64,000 nt of DNA, from assembly GCA_963719345.1 (NCBI GenBank), contig CAVRCA010000003.1, positions 62,001 through 126,000 on the forward strand, given 5' to 3'. The DNA is from CAVRCA01 sp963719345 (GTDB lineage Bacteria > Pseudomonadota > Alphaproteobacteria > Acetobacterales > Acetobacteraceae). The position numbers were made by a program, and so were the translations under genes. Numbering within the stretch: position 1 is the stretch's first letter; the number at the start of each line of letters is the position of its first letter. Below, piece after piece: positions 28,741 to 40,186 of this stretch. Under the pieces are notes generated by a model. It was not told where the DNA came from, ran no database searches, and was given only the letters and a program-made list of their open reading frames with translations.

Positions 28741-30254
28741 CAGGCGGCGTCCGGCTCCGGGACCTGGCCGACCGCGAGGCGGAGCACGTTGTATTCGCTG
28801 AACCGGTCGCGTTCGAGCGTGCCGGCGATCTCCCCCTCGTGCATGACCGCGATGCGGTCGGAGACGCCGATCACCTCCTCCATGTCGCTGGAGATCATCA
28901 GGATCGCCACGCCACGGTCCGCGAGGCCGCGCATCAGTGCGTAGATCTCGCCCTTGGCGCCGACGTCGATGCCGCGCGTCGGCTCGTCGAAAATAATCAA
29001 ATGCGGTTGCATGGACAGCCACTTGGCCAGCACGACCTTCTGCTGATTGCCGCCGGACAGCGTCATCACCGGCACGGCGTTCGAGGCCGCACGGATTTTC
29101 AGGCGTGCGCGCTGCTCCTCCGAACTGCGCCGCTCGGCGCCCCGGTCGATCAGCAGCAGGCGTGCGTAGCGGCGAACGCTGGCGAGCGTGACGTTCTCGA
29201 CCAGCGGCATTTCGAGCACCAGCCCTTCGCGCTTGCGATCCTCCGGCACGAGATAGATGCCGTTGGCGATCGCCTCATGCGGCGAGCGGATGCGGACGGG
29301 GTTGCCGTGCAGACGGATCTCGCCGGCGAGTGCCTGATCGATGCCGAACAGCGTGCGGGCCAGCGACGTCCTGCCGGAGCCGACCAGGCCGGCCAGCCCG
29401 AGAATCTCGCCGCGGCGCAAGGCCAACGAGACGCGGTGGTGCGGAAAGGCCGGAGTGACCAGGCCGTCGATGGTGCAGCCATCCTCAACCGGGCTGGTTC
29501 GGGGCGGGGTGTAAAGCGATCTGAGGTCGCGTCCGATCATCAGGCGGATCATCGCCGCTTCGTCGATCGCGCCCCGGTCGAGCTCGCCGGCGACGCGGCC
29601 GTCGCGCAGGCAGACGACGCGGTCGGCGCAAGACTTCACCTCGCCAAGCCGATGGCTGATGTAGATCACCGCAGCACCCGAGGATTTCAGCTCGGCGATC
29701 ACCTGCAACAGACGCGCTGTCTCCGACAGGGTCAGGCTGGAGGTCGGCTCATCCATGATGACGATCCGCGCCCGGATCGACAGCGCCTTGGCGATCTCGA
29801 CGAGCTGACGCTGTGCGATCGAGAGATCGGCGACCGCGGCATCGGGCGCGAAGTCGGCACCGAGACGGCGCAGCAGCGGGGCAACCTGGTCGTGCAGCCG
29901 GCGATTGCTGATCAGGCGCAACACGCCGCCGCCGACCGGCTCCCGACCGATGAACACGTTGGCGGCAACGTCAAGATTGTCGAATACGTTCAGTTCCTGA
30001 TGGACGAAGGCGATGCCGGCTGCGGTCGCTTGGGCAACGGTGAGGGAAGCGTGCGGCACGCCGTCGATATGGATGCTCCCGGCGGAGGGCTCGGTCACGC
30101 CGCCGAGAATCCTCATCAGGGTGGATTTGCCGGCGCCGTTCTCGCCGATCAGACCGACCACTTCGCCCGGGCGGACCGACAGGCTTACGTTGTCGAGCGC
30201 GACGACGCCGGGATAGCGTTTGGTGATGCCGGTCAGGTCCAGCAGGTTCACCAC
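28740..30254 (-). CDS. Ribose-type sugar ABC transporter ATPase (two ABC domains)
   Basis: This 504-residue RbsA/MglA-type protein has two fused ABC domains. The first has Walker A GLIGENGAGKSTLMR, signature LSIAQRQLVEIAKAL and Walker B IVIMDEPTSSL. The second has the degenerate Walker A GLVGSGRTSLARTLFG usual for this family, signature LSGGNQQKVVLAKWL and LIIFDEPTRGID. It energises uptake through the RbsC-like permease. It lies 19 bases after the binding-protein gene. Confidence 0.94.
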   Translation of the reverse strand: MVNLLDLTGITKRYPGVVALDNVSLSVRPGEVVGLIGENGAGKSTLMRILGGVTEPSAGSIHIDGVPHASLTVAQATAAGIAFVHQELNVFDNLDVAANVFIGREPVGGGVLRLISNRRLHDQVAPLLRRLGADFAPDAAVADLSIAQRQLVEIAKALSIRARIVIMDEPTSSLTLSETARLLQVIAELKSSGAAVIYISHRLGEVKSCADRVVCLRDGRVAGELDRGAIDEAAMIRLMIGRDLRSLYTPPRTSPVEDGCTIDGLVTPAFPHHRVSLALRRGEILGLAGLVGSGRTSLARTLFGIDQALAGEIRLHGNPVRIRSPHEAIANGIYLVPEDRKREGLVLEMPLVENVTLASVRRYARLLLIDRGAERRSSEEQRARLKIRAASNAVPVMTLSGGNQQKVVLAKWLSMQPHLIIFDEPTRGIDVGAKGEIYALMRGLADRGVAILMISSDMEEVIGVSDRIAVMHEGEIAGTLERDRFSEYNVLRLAVGQVPEPDAA

Positions 30255-30273
30255 GCAGCGGCCACTCCGGAGC

Positions 30274-31248
30274 TCACTTGGCGAGAAGCTGCTTCATCGA
30301 GACCTGGAACGCCGCGACGTTGGACTTGTCGATCACGCGCGTCGGGATGATGATCAAGCGGTTGGCGGGAATGAACGACTTGTCGCCGTTCATGTACTTG
30401 ATCATGTCGACCATCGACTGATAGCCGAACTCGAACGGCTGCTGCACGATGGTGGACTGGATAGTGCCGTCGGCGACGCCGCGCAACGTCTGCGGGTCCT
30501 CGTCGAAGCCGACGACCTTGATCTTGCCGGCCTGCCCGGCCTCCTTCACCGCCGTGTAGATCTGCGGCGTGTTGTAGGAATAGAGGCCGACAAGGCAGTC
30601 CAGCCCGCCCTTGGCGAGCGCATCCTGCACGTTCGACTTGGCTTTCGCGAAATCCACGCCGTCGGTGCGGATGTCGACGATGTCGATCTTGGTGCCGGCG
30701 AGCGCCTGTTTGATGCCCTGCACGCGCTCGCGGGCATTGTCGGCGTCCATGGTGCCGACGAACATCATCACCTTGCCGCCGTTCGGCAGTGCCTTCTTGA
30801 TCTCCGCACCTGCGTCACGGCCCGCCGCGACGTTGTCGGTTCCGATATAGGCGACGCGGTTGGACTGCGGCGCGTCACTGTCGGTCGTGAACAGCACCGC
30901 CTTGGCGGCCACCTTGTTGAACTCCTCGGTCGAGTTCTTCGGGTCGATGGCGGAGATCGACACGCCGGCAATGCCGCGCGCCAGCAGGTCGTCAAGCTCA
31001 CGCCGCTGCTCCGCCGCCGTGGCCTGCCCGGTGACGATGACCTCCATCGCGTAATCCGGATGCTCCTTTTGCGCCTTCTCCACGCCGCGGCGCGCGATCG
31101 TCCAGAAATCGGCGGCGGCATTGGTGACAAGGGCCAGCGACTTCTTGCCCTGGGCAGCGCCACCCTGGTTGCTTTGGGCCGTGGCGCTGGCGCAACCCAA
31201 ACCAAGCACGATCGCGCTCGCCAGAAGCGGCGTCAAAGTTCGCTTCAT
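30274..31248 (-). CDS. Sugar ABC transporter periplasmic binding protein (RbsB-like)
   Basis: This 324-residue protein has a signal peptide (RTLTPLLASAIVLGLGCASATAQ) and a Peripla_BP_4 fold (KSLALVTNAAADFWTIARRG, AIDPKNSTEEFNKVAAKAVLF, DALAKGGLDCLVGLYSYNTP, VVGFDEDPQTLRGV). ATG 31248 follows a strong Shine-Dalgarno (GGGAGGGG). It is the first gene of the binding protein-ATPase-permease operon. Ligand unknown; a pentose or sugar alcohol is a guess from family. Confidence 0.92.
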   Translation of the reverse strand: MKRTLTPLLASAIVLGLGCASATAQSNQGGAAQGKKSLALVTNAAADFWTIARRGVEKAQKEHPDYAMEVIVTGQATAAEQRRELDDLLARGIAGVSISAIDPKNSTEEFNKVAAKAVLFTTDSDAPQSNRVAYIGTDNVAAGRDAGAEIKKALPNGGKVMMFVGTMDADNARERVQGIKQALAGTKIDIVDIRTDGVDFAKAKSNVQDALAKGGLDCLVGLYSYNTPQIYTAVKEAGQAGKIKVVGFDEDPQTLRGVADGTIQSTIVQQPFEFGYQSMVDMIKYMNGDKSFIPANRLIIIPTRVIDKSNVAAFQVSMKQLLAK

Positions 31249-31365
31249 TGATCCCCTCCCGGACGTCTCGCTTGGCCTGGTTCGAGTCGAATCCAAGCAA
31301 TCTGATACAGTTCAGCCTATCGTCGCACGACCGAGGCGTCCATCGTCGCAGCCGCTTCTGGCAAG

Positions 31366-31681
31366 TTATCCGGCGGCGTCCAGCTCGATGTCCAGAAGCA
31401 GCCAGATCGCCGCTTTCTGCCAGTGCATGCCGGCGTGCAGCGACGCATGGACGCCGCCCGGCAACGCGGTCGGGGCGACAAACTTCAGGGCTCGCAGGCC
31501 GGGGATCGCATAGCGCCGCACCTCGCCGGGAGCGACTGCGATTGAGGGAGTTGCGCACGGCGTCCGCCGTGACGTTCCGCTCGATGATGCGGTACGCCTC
31601 GTCGTCGCGCGCGACCAGCGTGAGGTCCAGGATGTCACCCTTGTCGCCGGACCGCGCGGCGCAGATGTCGCCGACTTTCAT
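31366..31681 (-). CDS. AtuA-like ferredoxin-fold protein, one frameshift
   Basis: About 105 residues: MKVGDICAARSGDKGDILDL, then DEAYRIIERNVTADAVRNSL. After a single-base change near 31540 it continues APGEVRRYAIPGLRALKFV, ALPGGVHASLHAG and ending LLDIELDAAG. This is the small ferredoxin-fold partner encoded next to AtuA (fused to it in some species). It overlaps atuA by four bases (ATGA). The pathway is discussed under AtuA. Confidence 0.8.
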
Positions 31682-32994
31682 GCTGCGGTCTCCCAGGCCA
31701 GCGTCCAGGGCGCGGCGGCGCGCGGGAGAAAGCCGCTGATCGTCTCGATGTTGGCCCGTCGCTCGGAACGGATGCCGGCACCACCGGCCGGGCCGCAGAG
31801 GGTGAGCGCATAGACCTCGTCCTCGACCGCCTGCGCCGAGGCGGCGTCGTCGCAGCGGGCGGAGATATGCACCCGCAGCTCCGGCGGCGGCGCAAGCAGC
31901 GGCGCGGAGCCGGGACCGAGGATCGAGTTGACGCCCACGAGGTCGATCACACGGTCGGCCTCAGGCCAATCCTGCAACCGCAGCCGCAAGATGTCGGCGG
32001 CGCGGCGCGCCAGATCCAGCGCATCGGGGCCGGCGAAGCCGATCTCGATATCGGCGATCACGCCGCGCCGTTCGACGAACCCGACCACTTTCAGCCGCTC
32101 GGGCGGCGGCTCGATTGCAGCGCCGCTCATCCGCACGCGGTTGGGTCCGATCGGCTCGAAGCGGATGCCGGTAAAATCCAGCACGCCGTCGGGGGTGATG
32201 TAGCGTGCCGGATCGTGCACCTCGTAGAGCAACTGCAAGGTGCAGGTCATCGGGTCCAGCCATCCCGGCGCCCCTTCCAGCAGGCCGATCTCCGCCGAAC
32301 CATCGGGCATGATGCGGGCGAGCGGGTAGCCGAGCGCCGCCATCGAAGCGGCATCCAGCCCGCCGCCGCCGGGTGGCGCAAAATTGCCGCCGGTCAACTG
32401 GCCGCCGCATTCGAGCAGATGGCCGACGGTCAGGGCGCCGGCCCGCAACGCGTCGGAAGCCTCGCCCGCGGCGAGCGCCGGCGCCGCAAAAAGCGCCGAG
32501 TCGGCCACCCGTCCGGACAGCACGATGTCCGCACCCTCGGCCAGCGCCGCGGCAAGACCATCCGCACCGAGATAGGCGTGGGCGCCGATCAGCGTGCCTT
32601 CGATCGGGGTCTCCCAGGCGACCTGGTCGGACACGCCCGCCACGTCGTCGCCCAGCAGGGCCGCCACCCGCAAGCCGGAGTGGCCCAGCTCCGACGCGAG
32701 GCGGGAAGCGGCGCGGGCGGCCGCAGCCGGGTTCGCCGCGCCGAGGTTGGAGATGATCTTGCAGCGGCCGGCGGCGGCCGGAATAAGCGGCGTGAGGCGC
32801 CGGCGCAGACGCGGATCGGCGCCGCCCTCCGAGGAAGCCGCCCGCGCGCGCAACGCCGCGATCAAGGTGCGCTCGGCGAGGCATTCGAGCGCGACCGCGT
32901 CCACCTCGCCAGAGGCGGCGAGCGCCACCGCAGGCTCGATGCGATCGCCGGCGAACCCGGCCCCCGACCCGACCGTGCAGACCGGACCCGTCAT
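31678..32994 (-). CDS. Acyclic terpene utilisation AtuA family protein (DUF1446)
   Basis: This 438-residue protein has the AtuA opening TVGSGAGFAGDRIEPAVALA, then GRCKIISNLGAANPAAAAR, EGADIVLSGRVADSALFAAP and the FTGIRFEPIGPNRVRMSGA segment. AtuA is genetically tied to citronellol/geraniol degradation in Pseudomonas, but many homologues act in unknown acyl-CoA pathways; its reaction is not established. The start ATG 32994 has a strong GGAGGG site. It lies in a unit with a nitronate monooxygenase-like gene upstream and its ferredoxin-fold partner downstream. Confidence 0.86.
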   Translation of the reverse strand: MTGPVCTVGSGAGFAGDRIEPAVALAASGEVDAVALECLAERTLIAALRARAASSEGGADPRLRRRLTPLIPAAAGRCKIISNLGAANPAAAARAASRLASELGHSGLRVAALLGDDVAGVSDQVAWETPIEGTLIGAHAYLGADGLAAALAEGADIVLSGRVADSALFAAPALAAGEASDALRAGALTVGHLLECGGQLTGGNFAPPGGGGLDAASMAALGYPLARIMPDGSAEIGLLEGAPGWLDPMTCTLQLLYEVHDPARYITPDGVLDFTGIRFEPIGPNRVRMSGAAIEPPPERLKVVGFVERRGVIADIEIGFAGPDALDLARRAADILRLRLQDWPEADRVIDLVGVNSILGPGSAPLLAPPPELRVHISARCDDAASAQAVEDEVYALTLCGPAGGAGIRSERRANIETISGFLPRAAAPWTLAWETAA

Positions 32995-33068
32995 GGTGAT
33001 CCCTCCCCGAGCGAGTTCCCGTACCATGTCGAAGTCCCTGCCCGCCATCAAGGGCGGCGGCCCGGAGG

Positions 33069-34157
33069 TCAGGCGATCAGGCGCCGCGCCTCGTCCCAGA
33101 CGCGACTGACGATATCCCCGGCTGGCTCAACCCGAGCCAGGGCGGCCCCCTGCCCGGCCCAGAGCTGCATCCGCTCCCCGTCGCCCGCCTGCTGCGCCGC
33201 GGTCCGCATCGCGGCCGTCAGTCCGCGCTGCACCGGGTAGGGCGCCGGCGGCGGCGCATCCGGCGCGGCCGCCGCGCGCGCATACTCGGTGGCGATCGAG
33301 CGTCCGAGCCGGCCGCTGAAGGCGCGGGTCAGCATGGTGCGCTCGGGCGGAGTGGAGCCGAGTGCGGCGACCCAGGCGGGATGCACCTCCGCCTCCGGAC
33401 TGCGGAGAAAGGCGGTGCCCATCTGCACCGCGCTGGCGCCGAGAGCCAGGGCGGCGGCGACCCCGCGACCGTCCATGATCCCGCCGGTCGCGATCACCGG
33501 CACCCGCACCGCGTCGGCGCAGAGCGGCACCAAGGCCATCAGCCCGATCGCGTGCCGGTCGGCGTCGTCGGCGTCGAACGCGCCCCGGTGCCCGCCGGCC
33601 TCGACGCCCTGCGCGACGACGGCGTCGGCGCCCGCCTGCTCGGCCGCGCGCGCCTCGTCCGGTGTGGTGACGCAGGCGAACCAGGCGATGCCGCGCGCCT
33701 TCAGGGCGGCAACGAACTTTTGCGGGTAGACCCCCATGATGGACGACACGACCGCCGGTCCGACCTCGAGCAGGGCGTCGCATTGCGCCGAAAAGTCGGG
33801 CAGGGCGGCGTCGCCGGCGCGTGCATCGACCTCCGGGCCGAACCGGGCAAGAAACGCCCGGACCTGCGCCTCGGCGGCCGGATCGCGCCGGGGCGGCGGA
33901 TCGGGGATCCAGAGGTTCATCTGAAAGGCGCCGTTGCTCCGCGCCCGGAACTGCGACGCCCAGCCGGCGATGGCCGCCGGCTCCGAGAGCAGGGCACCCG
34001 CCCCACCCATTCCCCCGGCATTCGCCACCGCGGCAGCCAAGCCGGGTGGGCAGGCGCCCGCCATCGGCGCCTGCAGGATCGGCACGCGGAGCCCAAAGCG
34101 GGCGCAGAAGGCGGCTGCCCGGGCGGAGGGCGAGAGCGGCGCTGAGCGGTCAGGCAT
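33069..34157 (-). CDS. Nitronate monooxygenase-like FMN protein
   Basis: This 362-residue TIM-barrel flavoprotein has GLRVPILQAPMAGACPPGLAAAVANAGGMG at the N terminus. The phosphate/FMN motifs are DAVVAQGVEAGGHRGAF and PVIATGGIMDGRGVAAALALGASAVQMGTAFL, typical of the NMO/2-nitropropane dioxygenase family. The C-terminal RAFSGRLGRSIATEYA is also conserved. Substrate may be a nitronate or an enoyl-type acid; its place before atuA suggests a shared catabolic role (inference). ATG 34157 is preferred over a 24-residue longer start. Confidence 0.86.
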   Translation of the reverse strand: MPDRSAPLSPSARAAAFCARFGLRVPILQAPMAGACPPGLAAAVANAGGMGGAGALLSEPAAIAGWASQFRARSNGAFQMNLWIPDPPPRRDPAAEAQVRAFLARFGPEVDARAGDAALPDFSAQCDALLEVGPAVVSSIMGVYPQKFVAALKARGIAWFACVTTPDEARAAEQAGADAVVAQGVEAGGHRGAFDADDADRHAIGLMALVPLCADAVRVPVIATGGIMDGRGVAAALALGASAVQMGTAFLRSPEAEVHPAWVAALGSTPPERTMLTRAFSGRLGRSIATEYARAAAAPDAPPPAPYPVQRGLTAAMRTAAQQAGDGERMQLWAGQGAALARVEPAGDIVSRVWDEARRLIA

Positions 34158-34250
34158 GGGGCGATCTCCTCTCCGCCATCCTCGCTCCGCCTTCGGGCGC
34201 GCACCAATGCAGAATCTGATCAGGCCCATCTCGGGCCCGGATACGGCCCT

Positions 34251-35930
34251 TCAGCGCGCCAGCGGGCGATACTTGATGCGGTGCGGCTCGGTCGCGTCGG
34301 CGCCCAGCCGCCGCCGCTTGTCCTCCTCATAGGCCTGGAAATTGCCCTGGAACCACTCGACGCGGCTGTCGCCCTCGAAGGCGAGAATATGGGTCGCCAG
34401 CCGGTCGAGGAACCAGCGGTCATGGCTGATGATGACCGCGCAGCCGGCAAACTCGGCCAGCGCCTCCTCGAGCGCCCGCAGGGTGTCGACGTCGAGATCG
34501 TTGGTCGGCTCATCGAGAAGAATGACGTTGTGCTCGGCCTTCAGCATCTTGGCCAGATGCACCCGGTTGCGCTCGCCGCCCGACAGGATGCCGACCTTCT
34601 TCTGCTGATCCGCCCCCTTGAAGTTGAACGCGCCGACGTAGGCGCGTGAGGGCACCGCCCGCTTGCCGAGATAGATCACGTCGGTGCCGCCGCTGATTTC
34701 CTCCCACACGGTCTTGTCGGCGTTCAGGCTGTCGCGCGACTGGTCGACGTAGCCAAGCTCCACCGTCTCGCCGACCTTGAGGCTACCGGCGTCCGGATTC
34801 TCCTGGCCGATGATCATGCGGAACAGGGTGGTCTTTCCCGCGCCGTTCGGCCCGATCACGCCGACGATGCCGCCGGGCGGCAGCTTGAAGGACAGATCGT
34901 CGATCAGGAGGTGGTTGCCGTAGCCCTTGCGCAGGTCCTCCGCTTCGATGACGGTCCCGCCCAGGCGTGGGCCGGGCGTGATGACGATGTCGGCCACCCC
35001 CGTCGCCATCTCTTGCGACTTCGCCAGCAGCTCCTCGTAGCGGCTGATGCGGGCCTGGCTCTTCGCCTGGCGGGCACGCGGCGAGGAAGCGATCCACTCC
35101 TGCTCGGCGGCCAGCGCGCGCTGGCGGGCGCTCTCTTCCTTCTCCTCCTGCTTGAGCCGCTTGCGCTTCTGCTCGAGCCAGGAGGAATAATTGCCCTCGA
35201 ACGGGTAGCCGCGGCCACGCTCGATCTCGAGGATCCAGTTGGTCACGTTGTCGAGGAAGTAGCGGTCGTGGGTGACGACCATCACCGTGCCCGGATAATC
35301 GTGCAGGGTGCGCTCCAGCCAGGCGACGCTCTCGGCATCAAGGTGGTTGGTCGGCTCGTCAAGGAGAAGCAGATCGGGCTTTTCGAGCAGCAGCCGGCAG
35401 AGCGCGACGCGGCGGCGCTCGCCGCCGGAGAGCGTGTCCACCTGAGCCTCGGCGGGCGGACAGCGCAGGGCGTCGAGCGCGATCTCCACCTTGCGGTCGA
35501 GCTCCCAGCCGTCGCCGGCATCGATTTTTTCCTGCAGATCGGCCTGCTCGGCGAGCAGCGTGTTCATCTCCTCGTCGCCCATCGGCTCGGCGAACTGCAT
35601 GGAAATCTCGTTGAACCGGGCCAGCGCGCGCTTGAGCGGCCCAAAGGCCTCTTCGACGTTCTCGCCCACCGTCTTGCCGGCGTCGAGCTGCGGCTCCTGC
35701 GACAGATAGCCGACGCGCACCCCCTCGGCCGCCCACGCCTCGCCGCCGTATTCCTTCTCGATGCCCGCCATGATCTTGAGCAGGGTGGATTTGCCGGCGC
35801 CGTTCACCCCGAGCACGCCGATCTTCACCCCGGGCAGGAACGACAGGGTGATCCCCTTGAACACCTCCCGGCCACCTGGAAAGTTCTTGGTCAAATCCTT
35901 CATGACATAGACGTACTGATAGCTGGCCAT
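34251..35930 (-). CDS. ettA: Energy-dependent translational throttle protein EttA (ABC-F)
   Basis: This 559-residue soluble ABC-F protein binds the ribosomal E site and gates early elongation according to ATP/ADP ratio. Its first ABC domain has GVLGVNGAGKSTLLKIM, LSGGERRRVALCRLLL and LLLDEPTNHLDAES. The arm and linker (LEQKRKRLKQEEKEESARQ) precede the second domain with GVIGPNGAGKTTLFRM, LSGGERNRVHLAKML and ILLDEPTNDLDVDT. Opening MASYQYVYVMKDLTKNFPGG and overall length are typical of EttA. Confidence 0.96.
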   Translation of the reverse strand: MASYQYVYVMKDLTKNFPGGREVFKGITLSFLPGVKIGVLGVNGAGKSTLLKIMAGIEKEYGGEAWAAEGVRVGYLSQEPQLDAGKTVGENVEEAFGPLKRALARFNEISMQFAEPMGDEEMNTLLAEQADLQEKIDAGDGWELDRKVEIALDALRCPPAEAQVDTLSGGERRRVALCRLLLEKPDLLLLDEPTNHLDAESVAWLERTLHDYPGTVMVVTHDRYFLDNVTNWILEIERGRGYPFEGNYSSWLEQKRKRLKQEEKEESARQRALAAEQEWIASSPRARQAKSQARISRYEELLAKSQEMATGVADIVITPGPRLGGTVIEAEDLRKGYGNHLLIDDLSFKLPPGGIVGVIGPNGAGKTTLFRMIIGQENPDAGSLKVGETVELGYVDQSRDSLNADKTVWEEISGGTDVIYLGKRAVPSRAYVGAFNFKGADQQKKVGILSGGERNRVHLAKMLKAEHNVILLDEPTNDLDVDTLRALEEALAEFAGCAVIISHDRWFLDRLATHILAFEGDSRVEWFQGNFQAYEEDKRRRLGADATEPHRIKYRPLAR

Positions 35931-36021
35931 CGGCGCGCAGTCTCCGCGGAGGGTGTAATGGGATGAGTTGTAGGTGTGCGCCGCTACTGCGACAACCAAG
36001 GGGCTGAGACGGCGAAAAGCA

Positions 36022-36095
36022 TGCGCCCGGCAGGACTCGAACCTGCAACCAAGCCGTTATGAGCGGCCCGCTCTGACCAATTGAGCTACGGGCGC
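36022..36095 (-). tRNA. tRNA with CAU anticodon, probably tRNA-Ile2 (lysidine)
   Basis: A 74-nt cloverleaf reads on the minus strand: acceptor GCGCCCG/CGGGCGC with discriminator A, anticodon stem GGCCG/CGGCT, loop CTCATAA (anticodon CAT) and T arm GCAGG-TTCGAGT-CCTGC. CCA is not encoded. The variable region TTGGT and overall body differ from the elongator tRNA-Met at 52542-52616 and resemble tRNA-Ile2, whose C34 is changed to lysidine by TilS. Ile2 versus Met is a judgement. Confidence 0.85.
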
Positions 36096-36213
36096 GAGGC
36101 CGGACGATGTGAACCAAGCGGCCGAGGGCGCGCAAGGGCTTTGCCACGGGGCGGCGCGGCGGCGGTCGTTCCGGGGAGCGTAGCGCGGCTCGCGTATCCG
36201 CAGCGTTGAACGA

Positions 36214-37680
36214 TCAGGCCGCGGTCTCGGCGACCGGCACCTCGGTCAGACCCTGCAAGGGCGGCGACCCGGCCACCACCTCCAGCGCCTTGCGCGGCGT
36301 CATGCGGTTCCAGGCGTCGAGGGCGGCGATCTTGTACGCCTCCGCCAAGGTGGGATAGTTGAAGGTGTTGTTGATGAAGTAGTCGAGCGTGCCGCCCAGG
36401 TTGAGCACCGCCTGGCCGATATGCACGAGTTCGGTGGCACCCTCGCCGACGATGTGGACGCCGAGCAGGCGGCGAGTCTCCAAGGAGACGATCATCTTCA
36501 GCATGCCGCCGTTCAGCCCCATGATGTGGCCGCGCGAGGTCTCGCGGAAGCGGGCGATGCCGCACTCGTACGGGATCTTCTCCTTGCGCACCTCCTCCTC
36601 CGTCAGCCCGACGGTGGAGATCTCGGGCACCGAGTAGATGCCGAAGGGAAAAAACTCGGGCGCCGGCGGCAGCGCCTCGCCGAAGGCGTGGCAGGCCGCG
36701 ATCCGCCCCTGCTCCAGGGACGTCGAGGCAAGACTGGGGAAGCCGATCACGTCGCCGGTGGCGTAGATGTGGCGCACCGCGGTCTGATAGGTTTTCGGGT
36801 CGACCTTCAGCCGCCCCCGCTGGTCCGGAACGAGGCCGCAAGCCGGCAGGTTCAAGCTCTCGGTGGCGCCGATGCGCCCGGCGGTGAACAGCAGCATCTC
36901 GGAGCGCACCCGCCGCCCGCCGTCCAGGACGGCCACCGGCTGGCCGCCCTCCAGCCGGATCTCCTCGACCGCGCTGCCGATGCGGAAGCTCATGCCGCGG
37001 TCACGCAACTGGTGAACGAAGTCGTCGACCAGTTCGCGATCGAGGAACTCGAGGAAGGTCGGCCGCGGCTCCACCAAGGTCACGCGCACGTCGAGCGCGC
37101 TGAAGATGGTGGCATACTCCATCCCGATCACGCCGGCGCCGACCACGGTCAGGCTGCGCGGCAGGAAGGGCAGCCCGATCACCTCGTCGCTGTCGAGCAC
37201 CGTCTCGCCGTTGAACGGGATGTGGGACGGGCGCAGCGGGCGGGTGCCGACCGCGATCATGATCTTGTCGGCCGCGATCACGCGGGTCTCGCCGGCGCCG
37301 ATCTGCACCTCGAGCCGGTGGGGGTCGATGAAGCGGGCAAGGCCGTGCATCGTGTCGATGCGGTTGCGGGCGAACTGGTGCTCCAGCGTCTCGACCTCGT
37401 GCTCCAGGGTCTTCTGCAACCGGTTGATGAGGTCGTTGCTGCCGATGTTCTTCTTCACCCGGTAGCCGAGGCCGTAGAAGCCGCGCTCGCGCCAGCCTGT
37501 CAGGTTGAGGATGGTCTCGCGCATCGTCTTCGACGGCACCGTGCCGGTATGGACCGACACGCCGCCGACGCGATGGCCCTTCTCGACGACCAGCACCGAC
37601 CGGCCGAGCTTGGCCGCCTGAACCGCGGCCCGCCGGCCCGAGGGGCCGCTGCCGATGACGACGAGATCGTACGTGTTCAT
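36214..37680 (-). CDS. sthA: Soluble pyridine nucleotide transhydrogenase
   Basis: This 488-residue flavoprotein transfers hydride between NADPH and NAD+ in the cytosol. FAD-binding VVIGSGPSGRRAAVQAAKLG opens it. Where lipoamide dehydrogenases have a redox CxxxxC, this protein has TGTVPSKTMRE, without the cysteines, as in SthA. An NAD(P) motif (VVGAGVIGMEYATIF), the second FAD motif (IYATGDVIGFPSLAS) and the dimerisation domain (GEGATELVHIGQAVL, FNYPTLAEAY) follow. ATG 37680 was chosen over an eight-residue longer start. Confidence 0.93.
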   Translation of the reverse strand: MNTYDLVVIGSGPSGRRAAVQAAKLGRSVLVVEKGHRVGGVSVHTGTVPSKTMRETILNLTGWRERGFYGLGYRVKKNIGSNDLINRLQKTLEHEVETLEHQFARNRIDTMHGLARFIDPHRLEVQIGAGETRVIAADKIMIAVGTRPLRPSHIPFNGETVLDSDEVIGLPFLPRSLTVVGAGVIGMEYATIFSALDVRVTLVEPRPTFLEFLDRELVDDFVHQLRDRGMSFRIGSAVEEIRLEGGQPVAVLDGGRRVRSEMLLFTAGRIGATESLNLPACGLVPDQRGRLKVDPKTYQTAVRHIYATGDVIGFPSLASTSLEQGRIAACHAFGEALPPAPEFFPFGIYSVPEISTVGLTEEEVRKEKIPYECGIARFRETSRGHIMGLNGGMLKMIVSLETRRLLGVHIVGEGATELVHIGQAVLNLGGTLDYFINNTFNYPTLAEAYKIAALDAWNRMTPRKALEVVAGSPPLQGLTEVPVAETAA

Positions 37681-38029
37681 TGCAGGGCGATCTTCACCGG
37701 CCAACGTAAAGAAGGGAAAAACGTCGGAGCGCCGTTACGCGTCGGCTGAAACGCGCGCGGACGGCCGTTGGCCGGCTCTCGCCAAACCGACCCCTAGCAC
37801 ACGACGCTCGCGGAGGCGAGTTCCGGCATCGGGAACGGCCGCGGTCAGCGCTTCTGGCCGCGCTGCGCCTGGGCCGCACTGCCCCGGGACCAGGAGCGGC
37901 CGGCCGCTCCGATTGCCTGCCCTACCTCCTTCTGGCATAGGTCCCGCCGTTTGAACCTCAGCTTGCAATACGAGAGCATTCGAGCCGGATGCACAGGTCG
38001 GCTCGGCTCTGCAAAAAGGAAGAGTCCGG
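37681..38029. other. Divergent intergenic region between sthA and hppA
   Basis: About 350 bases with no ORF of plausible coding character. It must hold promoters for both flanking genes. I see no convincing riboswitch or operator. A purine-rich AAAAAGGAAGAG just before 38030 is the hppA ribosome binding site. Confidence 0.6.
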
Positions 38030-40129
<2,100 letters not shown>

Positions 40130-40132
40130 GCA

Positions 40133-40172
40133 GCAGCACACCCCGGCGGCCGCGGCCGCCGGGGTGTGCTGC
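40133..40172. terminator. GC-rich perfect palindrome between hppA and the MFS gene
   Basis: The arms at 40133-40151 and 40154-40172 are perfect 19-base inverted repeats with a 2-base centre. The sequence lies between convergent hppA (ends 40129) and the transporter gene (ends 40187), so it could terminate both. No T-tract follows on either strand. Confidence 0.75.
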
Positions 40173-40186
40173 CATGGATCAAAGCG

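Noticed and set aside
31867..33240. A 457-residue plus-strand ORF antisense to atuA
   Set aside because: Mirror frame in GC-rich DNA with no recognisable domain.
36022..36095. Initiator tRNA-Met
   Set aside because: The anticodon stem lacks the three consecutive G-C pairs and the acceptor end is fully paired, so it is not an initiator; Ile2 fits better.
37681..38029. A riboswitch or leader RNA before hppA
   Set aside because: No conserved aptamer pattern or clear terminator/anti-terminator pair could be seen by eye.
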